From Actinoplanes octamycinicus (GTDB lineage: Bacteria > Actinomycetota > Actinomycetes > Mycobacteriales > Micromonosporaceae), in contig NZ_JACHNB010000001.1 of the NCBI RefSeq assembly GCF_014205225.1, positions 7,235,501-7,299,500 of the forward strand: a DNA stretch of 64,000 bases, read 5' to 3'. Below are positions 42,942 through 50,618 of the stretch, one piece after another. The notes under the pieces were generated by a model that searched no databases, was not told the DNA's origin, and saw nothing but the letters and a program-made list of their open reading frames with translations. The translations under genes were made by a program, and so were the position numbers. The stretch's first letter is position 1. Each line of letters opens with the position of its first letter.

Positions 42942-44942
42942 TTACCGCCGTACCGTGCAGGTGGTGGTGGCGGTGGCGGCCGGGTTGCTCTCCGAGGTGA
43001 CGGTGACCGGGACCTTCCCGGCGCGGTTCACGTGCACCTCGACCGTGGACGTGCGGCCGCCCGGCACGGCGACGACCGCGCGCGGCAGGGTGGCGCCGGG
43101 CGCCGTGACGCGCAGGACGTCGTCACCACGGCCGGTGTTGCGTACCGGAATCGTGCACGTGGCCCAGCCGGACTTGTCGGCGCGGGCGGACGCCGGGAAG
43201 GCGCGGACCCCGCGGGCGGCCGGCCCGGCGCCGTCCAGGGAGCGGACCGCGACCTGGTAGGACAGCACCCCGTCCCGGTCCCGCTTGCGGTCCAGCACGT
43301 AGAAGTGCAGCCGGTTCGCGGTGTCCACGTACTCGAACTCGCTGCCCGACCCGGTCCCGGCGTGGAACAGCGCGTCGGACAGCTGCCGGTAGTCGCCGAC
43401 GGTCATCTTCTGCGGCGTGCCGTCCGGCAGCACGAAGTCCACCTTGTCGATGTCCTGCGGGTTGGCGTCGACGGTCCAGATGAACGGCGCGCTGTCCGCG
43501 TTCTTGGTCTTGGCCAGCAGCACCCCGGAGTCCGGGGTGAACGAGTCGAAGCCCATCCGGTCGACCACCTCGACGGTGTAGTTGTCGTAGCCGCCGCCGT
43601 CACAGTACGGATCCGTCGCCGCGTCACAGGCCGCCGACCGGTCGCCGCCGTCCAGGGTGACGTTGATCCCGGCCCGTCCGCGGTCCACCTCACGGGCCGT
43701 CACCCTGGTCACCACGACCCCGGAGGTCGCCAGGGCGTCCCGGGACAGTTTCAGCACCGCCGCGTCGTCGACGATGCCGAGCTTCATCTTGTTGCGCAGC
43801 ATGTGCTGGGCGCCCATCGACGAGCCCGCGGTGCCCGGGATCAGCCACCGGCTGTGCGGCCCGCCGGGCCCGTTGAAGGTGCCGCGGCTGAGCATCTCCC
43901 ACGGTCCGCTGTAGTCGCGGCGGGCCGGGATCCCGTACGGATTGTTGTAGTTGTCGCCGACGCCGAGGATGTGGCTGAACTCGTGCGCGTAGGTCGACAT
44001 GCCGGAGCTCTCCGCCTGCAGCGAGCTGCCCCGCGAGGCGTTCGGCCAGATGTTCGACGACGCCTGCCAGGAGGTCCAGTCGACGTAGCGGGTCGCGTTC
44101 CAGTTCGGCAGCGCCGCGTCCGGCGGCCCGAACTCGTCGGAGACGTCCTCCTTGGCGCCGAACTTCATCTGCCCGAACTCCTGCCAGGTCGACGACTCGT
44201 CCTGGCCGGCGGAGAGGAAGAAGACGAAGTCGTAACGGCCCGCCTCCTCGGCACCGACCGCGGCGATCCAGGCCGCTTGCGCATCGGTACGCAGGTCGCG
44301 CCCGCACTGGTCGCCGGCCGGGCAGCCCATCCCGCGCTGCATCGAGTTCTCGATCCCGTACTCGTGGCTGTCGGCCGGCATCTGGTAGACGCCGAACGCG
44401 CTCAGCTCGATGCCGAACCGGCCGTTCGAGTCCTCCATCCAGTACTCGTGGATGGTGTGCCCGCGGTTCAGCTCCCCCAGCTTGTTGAGGAAGTCCCGAT
44501 AGAAGGCCGGCACATCATCACGAGCCAGGTTCTGTACGCCGGACGGGTTGCGGTAGATCGTCGAGTGCTCCGGCTGGGTCACCACGAACGGCTGGTTCGG
44601 GTAGTCGACCAGCACGAGCGCGCCGTTGAAGGTGCGCTCCGAGCCGCGTACCGACGGGTCGGCCCAGTCGGTCCCGGGCACCTTCCGGTAATCCGACCAG
44701 GTCATCGTGTCCGGCAGCTCGTAGTGCTGCGGGTCGATCGGCTGCGGCCCGCCACCCGGCTTGGCGAGCGCGGCCGGCTCGTCCACCTGCCACGGCTGCG
44801 TCTGTGGCCAGTGCCGCGTCCGCCACGGCGTCTCGGGATCACCTCCCGGCGGCGCGGCCCCGGCCGGCGCCCCGGCGAACACCCCACCGGCCACCAGCAC
44901 CACAACGGACAAGACCGACCCGACACCCCGACCCGTCACCAT
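42942..44942 (-). CDS. secreted M6-family (immune-inhibitor-A-like) metalloprotease
   Basis: This 666-residue protein has a signal peptide (VLSVVVLVAGGVFAGAPAGA). The zinc motif YAHEFSHILGVGDNY (HEFSH) and the following segment DYSGPWEMLSRGTFNGPGGPHSRW are typical of the M6 protease domain. A C-terminal beta domain (last ~150 residues) resembles an NPCBM/Ig-like module. It probably degrades extracellular proteins. ATG 44942 is preferred over the longer frame to 45023. Confidence 0.9.
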   Translation of the reverse strand: MVTGRGVGSVLSVVVLVAGGVFAGAPAGAAPPGGDPETPWRTRHWPQTQPWQVDEPAALAKPGGGPQPIDPQHYELPDTMTWSDYRKVPGTDWADPSVRGSERTFNGALVLVDYPNQPFVVTQPEHSTIYRNPSGVQNLARDDVPAFYRDFLNKLGELNRGHTIHEYWMEDSNGRFGIELSAFGVYQMPADSHEYGIENSMQRGMGCPAGDQCGRDLRTDAQAAWIAAVGAEEAGRYDFVFFLSAGQDESSTWQEFGQMKFGAKEDVSDEFGPPDAALPNWNATRYVDWTSWQASSNIWPNASRGSSLQAESSGMSTYAHEFSHILGVGDNYNNPYGIPARRDYSGPWEMLSRGTFNGPGGPHSRWLIPGTAGSSMGAQHMLRNKMKLGIVDDAAVLKLSRDALATSGVVVTRVTAREVDRGRAGINVTLDGGDRSAACDAATDPYCDGGGYDNYTVEVVDRMGFDSFTPDSGVLLAKTKNADSAPFIWTVDANPQDIDKVDFVLPDGTPQKMTVGDYRQLSDALFHAGTGSGSEFEYVDTANRLHFYVLDRKRDRDGVLSYQVAVRSLDGAGPAARGVRAFPASARADKSGWATCTIPVRNTGRGDDVLRVTAPGATLPRAVVAVPGGRTSTVEVHVNRAGKVPVTVTSESNPAATATTTCTVRR

Positions 44943-45097
44943 CCCGCCATCCTGGCAGCTCGATCGACACCTTTCAATCAAATGCCGGTCCGGCCGGCCG
45001 CGGGGCCACCCCGACCAGGCCATTCCGCCCGAGCTCCATCAGGAATCGCTGGGACGCGGTTCGGCGGCAGCCCCGGAGGCCGGCCGGGGGTCATGGG

Positions 45098-45928
45098 TCA
45101 CTCACCGGAAGGGGGCCGGATCGGCAGCAGCCGGGCCACGCCGGGCTGGGCCGGGTCGTCGGCAATGTCGCGGCCGTCGAGCCAGCAACCGATCACGTGG
45201 GCCAGCTCGCCCGGATGGCTGTAGTTCACCGCGTGCGCCGCGCCGTCGATGACCACCACGCTCAGGTGCGGGGGCGCCAGCCGGGCCAGCTCGCGCACCC
45301 GCTCCAGCGGCGGCATCAGCGGATCGCGGCTGCCGATCACGGCGAGCGTCGGCACCGGCGTACGCAACAGTCGCTCGTGGGCCGGGAAGCGCATCAGCTC
45401 GCTGAACAGGTGCAGGCCGTTCAGCGGTCCGAAGTGCAGGTAGTCCGGCAGCACGACCGGCATCATCCGCAGGCTCTCCCGGGTCACGTCCCGGGCGAGC
45501 TGCAGCAGGGCCCGGCCGAGCGGCTGGTTGTGCATGCCGCCGGCCGGTGCGGCGAGCACGATGCCGGCCACCCGGTCCGGCGCGCTGTGCGCCACCTCCA
45601 GCGACACCGGGCCGCCCATCGAGTTGCCGACCAGGTAGACCCGCTCCATCTCGAGCGCGTCCAGGATCTCCAGCAGCGCCCAGGCCAGGGACGGGATGCC
45701 GAGCGGGTGCCCCCAGTCCGCGCTGCGCCCGTAGCCGGGCAGGTCCGGGACGACGGTGGTCGCCCGGCCGGCGAGGGCCCGGGCGGTCGGCATCAGGTAC
45801 TTCCCGGAGATCGCGAAGCCGTGCACGTGCACCAGCGGGATCGAGCCGGGCACCGCGGGGCCCATCCGCACGTACACCGAGCGTCCCTGCACCTCGACCC
45901 GGCGATCCTGCCAGCCCCGCTCCGCCAT
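45098..45928 (-). CDS. alpha/beta hydrolase
   Basis: This 276-residue protein has HGFAISGKYLMPTARALA, then GNSMGGPVSLE (nucleophile), IGSRDPLMPP (Asp) and DGAAHAVNY (His), a classic triad. It could be a C-C hydrolase, esterase or haloperoxidase-like enzyme. ATG 45928 is one of two candidate starts (the other is 45967), neither with a strong ribosome site. It follows the MDR gene on the same strand. Confidence 0.85.
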   Translation of the reverse strand: MAERGWQDRRVEVQGRSVYVRMGPAVPGSIPLVHVHGFAISGKYLMPTARALAGRATTVVPDLPGYGRSADWGHPLGIPSLAWALLEILDALEMERVYLVGNSMGGPVSLEVAHSAPDRVAGIVLAAPAGGMHNQPLGRALLQLARDVTRESLRMMPVVLPDYLHFGPLNGLHLFSELMRFPAHERLLRTPVPTLAVIGSRDPLMPPLERVRELARLAPPHLSVVVIDGAAHAVNYSHPGELAHVIGCWLDGRDIADDPAQPGVARLLPIRPPSGE

Positions 45929-45989
45929 CGCGCCATCGTCGCCCGGCGACCACCGGACCGGCGTCATCCGTTGAGGATGATCGAGCTGG

Positions 45990-46916
45990 TCAGGGCACGA
46001 GCACGAGCCGCTCGCCGGTCTCGGCGGTCCATGCCCGGGCCACCTCGGCGAGCGGCACCGGCCGCGCCCGCACGTCGATCCGCCCGTCACCGACCGCCGC
46101 CGCGATCTCCGGCAGCTCCGCGATGAAGTCCCGGGGCGACACCGAACCGATCCCGCTGCCGACGATCTGCAGCCGGGCCGCCCGCAGCGCGGCCGACGGT
46201 ATCGGCGCGGTCTGCCCGGCCATCGACCCGATCTGCATCCAGGTCAGCGGCGCCGACCGGTCCGCACGGGCGGTCAGCATCGGGATCATCGCGGCCGCGG
46301 CCGGCTCGCCCCACACGTAGTCGAGGACCACGTCGACGTCCGCCGCCCGCTCGATCCGGTCGAAGGAGCAGGTCTCGTCCGCGCCGAGGGCGGCCAGCCC
46401 GGCCAGCCGCTGCGCGTCCCGTCCGGCGGCGATCACCTGCCCGGCGCCGAACAGCTTCGCCACCTGGATCGCCATCCGCCCGGCGTTCCCGGTGGCCCCG
46501 ATGATCAGCACCCGCTGGCCCGGCGTGAACCCGATCCGGCGGCGCAGCGCCACCCACGACGACATGGCCGGGTTCATCGCCGCCGCGATCCGCACCGGGT
46601 CCACGCCGTCCGGCAGCACCACGCTGCGCCGGACGTCGATCACCGTCCGCTCCGCGAACGTCCCGGCTCTCGTGTCGTCCAGGACGGCATAGCGCAGCCG
46701 GCCGGTCGGATCCCGGACGACACCGTCGGCGCCGGGCACCAGCGGGAACGCACCGGCGCTGCTGTAGTGCGAGCCGGTCGCCTTCGACCGGGTCAGGTGG
46801 TGCAGGCCGGCGGCGAGCACCTCGACCACCATCTCGTTCTCCTCGGCGGCCACCGGCTCCGGGTGCTCGCGGTAGGCCGGCGGGGTGTCAGAAGCGGACA
46901 GGACTGCGGCGTGCAT
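45990..46916 (-). CDS. quinone oxidoreductase-like MDR enzyme
   Basis: This 308-residue medium-chain reductase has the domain order of the paralogue at 34947: VLIIGATGNAGRMAIQVAKLFGAGQVIAAGR is the cofactor motif and GADETCSFDRIERAADVDVVLDYVWGEP the following region. ATG 46916 follows GGAGG. It is divergent from a MarR gene with a palindromic operator between them, so MarR is the likely repressor. Confidence 0.87.
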   Translation of the reverse strand: MHAAVLSASDTPPAYREHPEPVAAEENEMVVEVLAAGLHHLTRSKATGSHYSSAGAFPLVPGADGVVRDPTGRLRYAVLDDTRAGTFAERTVIDVRRSVVLPDGVDPVRIAAAMNPAMSSWVALRRRIGFTPGQRVLIIGATGNAGRMAIQVAKLFGAGQVIAAGRDAQRLAGLAALGADETCSFDRIERAADVDVVLDYVWGEPAAAAMIPMLTARADRSAPLTWMQIGSMAGQTAPIPSAALRAARLQIVGSGIGSVSPRDFIAELPEIAAAVGDGRIDVRARPVPLAEVARAWTAETGERLVLVP

Positions 46917-46932
46917 CGGAACCTCCGAGATG

Positions 46933-46990
46933 GTTCGTAATCCCAACTACCTCCAGAATGGTTGGGAATCCCAACGATGTCAACTACGAT
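46933..46990. promoter_or_regulatory. MarR operators and leaderless marR-type promoter
   Basis: GTTGGGAATCCCAAC (46961-46975) is a perfect palindrome (7+1+7). GTTCGTAATCCCAAC (46933-46947) is a second, half-degenerate copy 28 bases away. TTGGGA (46962-46967), 17 bases, TACGAT (46985-46990) would start transcription at the MarR ATG (46998), eight bases after the -10. The operator covers the -35, so autorepression is likely; the upstream copy would control the MDR gene. Confidence 0.85.
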
Positions 46991-46997
46991 CTGACGC

Positions 46998-47420
46998 ATG
47001 GGTTCCGAGGGTTCGGTGGACGAGGTGCTCGACGTCCTGGTCCGCTACACGTTCCACGTGACCGGCGTGCTCACCCGCCTCGGCGCGGAGAACGACCTGT
47101 CGCTGACCCAGCTGCGGGTGTTCGGCATCCTGCGCGACCGCCGGCCCCGGGTCACCGAGCTGGCCGCCTACCTGGGCCTGGACAAGTCCACGATGTCCGG
47201 CCTGATCGACCGCGCCGAGCGTCGCGGCCTGCTCGCCCGTGGCAAGAGCCCGGCGGACGGCCGTGTCATCGAGGTCTTCCTGACCCCGGCCGGCCGCGAG
47301 CTGACCGAGCGGCTCTACCGCGAGGCCCGCGACACCCTCGCGCCCGGCCTGCAACGGCTCGCCCCGGCCCAGCGCGCTCAGCTGCTCGGACTGCTCGGCC
47401 CGCTGCTGAGCCCGGCCTGA
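46998..47420 (+). CDS. MarR-family regulator
   Basis: This 140-residue winged-helix protein has LTQLRVFGILRDRRPRVTELAAYLGLDKSTMSGLIDRAERRGLLARGKSPADGRVIEVFLTPAGREL, covering recognition helix and wing (DGR motif). No cysteine is present, so thiol sensing is unlikely. The ATG at 46998 is leaderless. The divergent oxidoreductase is the probable target. Confidence 0.93.
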   Translation: MGSEGSVDEVLDVLVRYTFHVTGVLTRLGAENDLSLTQLRVFGILRDRRPRVTELAAYLGLDKSTMSGLIDRAERRGLLARGKSPADGRVIEVFLTPAGRELTERLYREARDTLAPGLQRLAPAQRAQLLGLLGPLLSPA

Positions 47421-47466
47421 CAACCGTGGCATGCTTGACGATCGCGGCGACCGGAGGGGAGCTGAC

Positions 47467-48756
47467 GTGACGACGGACGACGTGGGCGCGCGGATCCGCC
47501 ACCTGCGCCTCGCGCACGGCCTGACCCAGCGTGAGCTGGCCGCCCCGGACTACAGCCGCACGCTGCTGGCCGCCGTCGAGTCCGGCACCCGGAAACCGAG
47601 CGACCAGATGATCGCGCACCTCGCGGTCCGCTTCGGCATGGATCAAGACGATTTGCGGTACGGTCGTCCGCCGGGCGCCGTCGCCGACCTCGAGGACACC
47701 TTGCAGCAGGCCCGCAAGGCGCTCTCGCAGGGCAAAGTGGACCACGCCGAGGACGTGTTCCGCCGGGTTCACCAGGACGCCACCCGCTACGCCCTGCCCG
47801 CCCCGGCCGGCTGGGCGGCGTACTGGCTGGGTGAGGCCCGGTTGCAGCGCGGCGACCTGCGCGGCGCCGAGCAGCAGTTCGCCCGGGTGCGCGCCGACGA
47901 GCACTGCCCGCCGGTCCCCCGCGCGGCGGCGCTGGCCCGGTGGGCGTACTGCCGGTTCGCCGGCGGTGACGCGTTCACCGCGACCGCCACGCTGCAGGAG
48001 GCGCTGCGCGCGGCGCGCGAGTCTGGCACCCCGGATCCGGACGCGCGGCTGCGATTGTCCACCGTGCTGCTCTACCTCTTCGTCGAGCTGGACTGGCGGG
48101 AGCGCGCGCACGACCTCGAAGCCGACATCGTCGGGCTCCTGCCGCAGGCCACCCGCCCGGAGTGGCTGGCGCACTTCTACACCACCGCGGGGCAGCTGCG
48201 CCGCACCCCGGCGGAGCTGCCCGAGGCGGAGCGGATGTTCGGCGAGGCCGGCCGGATCTACCGGGAGCTGGGCCTGACCCGGGAGATCGGGCTGTGCCAC
48301 TGGGCGTACGGGTACGTGCTGCGCCGGGTGGACCGGCTGCCGGAGGCGGCCCGCGAGTTCAGCGCGGCGGCCGAGATCCTGCTGGCCGTCGGCGCCGCCC
48401 AGGACCACGCGGGCGCGACGCTGGAGCTGGCCGAGGTGCGCCGCCGCGAGGGCGACCGGGACGAGGCGGTCCGGCTCGCCGAGGTGGCGGCCCGGGTCAG
48501 CGCCGAGTTCCAGCACGTGGAGTGCATGGCCGAGGCCGGCCGGCTGCTCGGCCTGGTCGCGGTGAGCCGGGGCGACACCGCCGAGGGCGAGCGGCTGCTC
48601 ACCGAGGCCGCCGACCGCTACGAGCGCAGCGGCTTCGTGAGCGAACTGATCCGCACCTGCCGCATGCTCGCCGACGCACTGATCGATTCCGGTCGCATCT
48701 CCGAGGCAGCGGCGGTCCTCCGCCGTGGCCTGCGCGCAGCGGAGAAGAGCCGATGA
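47467..48756 (+). CDS. XRE-family HTH protein with TPR repeats (copy 1)
   Basis: This 429-residue protein starts with an XRE HTH (GARIRHLRLAHGLTQRELAAPDYSRTLLAAVESGTRKPSDQMIAHLAVRFGMD), then a TPR-rich helical array to the end. GTG 47467 follows GGAGGGGAGCTGAC. The gene ends in CCGATGA, and a copy of its last 18 bases recurs at 48792-48809. The next gene is a paralogue, so the pair arose by duplication. Such proteins often regulate secondary metabolism or development. Confidence 0.85.
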   Translation: MTTDDVGARIRHLRLAHGLTQRELAAPDYSRTLLAAVESGTRKPSDQMIAHLAVRFGMDQDDLRYGRPPGAVADLEDTLQQARKALSQGKVDHAEDVFRRVHQDATRYALPAPAGWAAYWLGEARLQRGDLRGAEQQFARVRADEHCPPVPRAAALARWAYCRFAGGDAFTATATLQEALRAARESGTPDPDARLRLSTVLLYLFVELDWRERAHDLEADIVGLLPQATRPEWLAHFYTTAGQLRRTPAELPEAERMFGEAGRIYRELGLTREIGLCHWAYGYVLRRVDRLPEAAREFSAAAEILLAVGAAQDHAGATLELAEVRRREGDRDEAVRLAEVAARVSAEFQHVECMAEAGRLLGLVAVSRGDTAEGERLLTEAADRYERSGFVSELIRTCRMLADALIDSGRISEAAAVLRRGLRAAEKSR

Positions 48757-48805
48757 TCCTGGCGCACCCGAACGGCCCCGAGCCGCGAACGGCGGAGACG
48801 AGCCG

Positions 48806-48985
48806 ATGAGCGACGCGAACCCGATCCGCCCGGCAACCGCATCCGCGAGCGACCCGGACCAGCCAAGGAGCGACGCAGACCCGACCGACCCCGCGACCGC
48901 ATCCGCGAGCGGCCCCGACGCGCCCACGGGCAACCCGGACCCGACCCACCCCGCAACCCCATCCCCAAACGACCCCGACGAGCCG
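48806..48985 (+). repeat. three 60-bp tandem repeats in the 5' coding region
   Basis: Three consecutive 60-base units (48806-48865, 48866-48925, 48926-48985) encode related 20-residue blocks: MSDANPIRPATASASDPDQP, RSDADPTDPATASASGPDAP, TGNPDPTHPATPSPNDPDEP. The sequence then continues with MSDVGRR, a fourth partial copy of the unit start. They are intrinsically disordered, Pro/Asp-rich, in frame with the HTH. Confidence 0.92.
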
Positions 48986-50419
48986 ATGAGCGACGTGGGA
49001 CGGCGCATCCACCGGCTGCGGACGGCGCGGTCCATGAGCCAGCGCGAGCTGGCCGCGCCCCGGTACACGGCGGCATATGTGTCGTCGGTGGAGGCCGGCC
49101 GCCGGGTCCCGTCCACCGACGCCCTCGCCCATTTCGCCGAGCGGCTCGGCACCAGCGCCGAGGAGCTGGCCACCGGCAGCTCACCGGACCGGCGAGTCCG
49201 CTGGAGCCTGGAACTGGCGCTCGTCGAAGCGAGAGCCAACGACCCGGCGCTGATCAAGCCGACGGCCAGCGACGCGACCGCAGCCGAGGCGGCGCGCGGC
49301 ATGGCGCCCGGAGCCGAGGCGACGGACGGCGACGTGACGGCGGCCGAGGCGACGGACGGCGACGTGACGGCGGACAGCGACGTGACGGCGGACAGCAACG
49401 TGGCGACGGACGGCGACGTGACGACGGTCGAGGCGGAATACCGGCGGCTGGCGGGCGTCGGCGACGACCTGCATCGGGCCCGGTGCCACCTCGGGCTCGG
49501 CCACCTGGCGCTGCGTCGTGACGATCTGGAGGCGGCCGGTCGGGCGTTCGCAGGGGCGGAGCGGTTGGCCGCGGCGGCTCCCGCGCATCTGCGGGCCGCG
49601 CCGGTGGCTGGGCAGGCCGAATGCCTGCGCCGGCAGGGCGATCCGCGGTACGCGGTGTTCCTGCTGAGCCGGGCGCTCGACGAACTGGCCGCGGCCGGGC
49701 TGCCGGATCCGGAGGCGCTGCTCGCCCTGCACACTGGCCTGGCGCTGTGCCACCGGGACCTGGACGACGAGGACGCGGCCTCGAACGCGGCGTCGGCGGC
49801 GCTGGCGCTGGCCGGTCCCGCGGACGCCGGCGCGGTCGCCGACCTGCACCTGGCGGTGGCCGGCACGCTGCTGGACCGGGGCGACCCGCAGGCGGCCGCG
49901 GGAGCGTTGCTGCAGGCCCGGCACGCCCGGCGGCAGGCCGCGCTGGCCGTGGAACTGGCGCACTGCCGGCTCATCCGCGGGCGGGCCCGGCACGCCGCCG
50001 GGGATCTGGACGGGGCGGTCCGGGATCTGACCGGGGCGCACGGCGGGTTCGCCGCTGCCGGACTGTCCGGTCCGCTCGTCGACGCGGCGGTGGAGCTCGC
50101 GGCGGTCTATCGACGGCTGGATCGGCGTACCGAAGCACGGGTTTTGCTCGTCGGTCTGCGGTCCGGCGGGCCCGGTGCGGACCGGGTGCTGGCCGCGCTG
50201 GCGGCAGATGAGGGCGATGTCCGGGCGGCCGAGCGTCATCTGCGCGCCGCCGCCGACGGTTATCGCCGGCGGGGACCGCGGCGCAGCCTGGCGGCGGTGC
50301 TGCTCGCGCTCGCCGACAACCTGGAGGCGCAGGGCCGCGCGGCGGAGGCCGTCACGCTGATGCGTGACGGCCTCGCCGAGGTGGAACGGTTGTCCGGAGA
50401 CGCCGCGCGCTCCGGCTGA
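48806..50419 (+). CDS. XRE-family HTH protein with TPR repeats (copy 2, repeat-extended)
   Basis: The product is 537 residues if started at ATG 48806 (GGAG ten bases upstream), or 477 if started at ATG 48986, where the HTH begins (MSDVGRRIHRLRTARSMSQRELAAPRY...VEAGRRVPS). The 60 extra residues are the three 20-residue repeats. A second, degenerate repeat block lies at about 49315-49432. TPR helices follow to the end. The two starts share the context GAGCCGATGAGCGAC. The gene runs into a 38-bp tandem repeat array at its stop. Confidence 0.82.
   Translation: MSDANPIRPATASASDPDQPRSDADPTDPATASASGPDAPTGNPDPTHPATPSPNDPDEPMSDVGRRIHRLRTARSMSQRELAAPRYTAAYVSSVEAGRRVPSTDALAHFAERLGTSAEELATGSSPDRRVRWSLELALVEARANDPALIKPTASDATAAEAARGMAPGAEATDGDVTAAEATDGDVTADSDVTADSNVATDGDVTTVEAEYRRLAGVGDDLHRARCHLGLGHLALRRDDLEAAGRAFAGAERLAAAAPAHLRAAPVAGQAECLRRQGDPRYAVFLLSRALDELAAAGLPDPEALLALHTGLALCHRDLDDEDAASNAASAALALAGPADAGAVADLHLAVAGTLLDRGDPQAAAGALLQARHARRQAALAVELAHCRLIRGRARHAAGDLDGAVRDLTGAHGGFAAAGLSGPLVDAAVELAAVYRRLDRRTEARVLLVGLRSGGPGADRVLAALAADEGDVRAAERHLRAAADGYRRRGPRRSLAAVLLALADNLEAQGRAAEAVTLMRDGLAEVERLSGDAARSG
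49321..49432 (+). repeat. short tandem repeats encoding TDGDVTA-like blocks
   Basis: A 30-base unit (GACGGACGGCGACGTGACGG at its start) occurs at 49321-49350 and 49351-49380 with divergence, followed by shorter copies (GACAGCGACGTGACGG) to about 49432. Encoded blocks are EATDGDVTA, DSDVTA and ATDGDVTT. It is an acidic linker between HTH and TPR that can change length by slippage. Confidence 0.8.
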
Positions 50420-50606
50420 GGGGAACCGGCGTCCGGAGGTGCGTCATGGTCCGCTGAGAGGATCGGCGCCCAGAGGTGCGGCACCCTCCGGCTCAGAGGA
50501 TCGGCGCCCGGAGGTGCGGCACCCTCCGGCTCAGAGAACCGGCCTCCGGAGGTGCGGCACCCTCCGGCTCGGAGAACCGGCGTCCGGAGGGTGCGTCACC
50601 CGTCGG
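50416..50606. repeat. five 38-bp tandem repeats between convergent genes
   Basis: Units: 50416-50453, 50454-50491, 50492-50529, 50530-50567 and 50568-50606 (39 bases). The middle units contain CCGGAGG...CCTCCGG, a 7-bp stem with an 8-base loop. The first unit starts at the stop codon of the XRE-TPR gene; the last ends 12 bases before the M4 protease stop. There are no spacers, so it is not a CRISPR array. It probably acts as a multi-hairpin terminator. Confidence 0.92.
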
Positions 50607-50618
50607 CTGACGAGCCGG

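Noticed and set aside
48986..49000. ATG 48986 as the only start of the second XRE-TPR gene
   Set aside because: It begins the HTH, but the ribosome site is weaker than at 48806; both starts are kept as possible and the longer one is listed.
50416..50606. CRISPR array
   Set aside because: Units are contiguous 38-base repeats with no unique spacers, and no cas genes are present.
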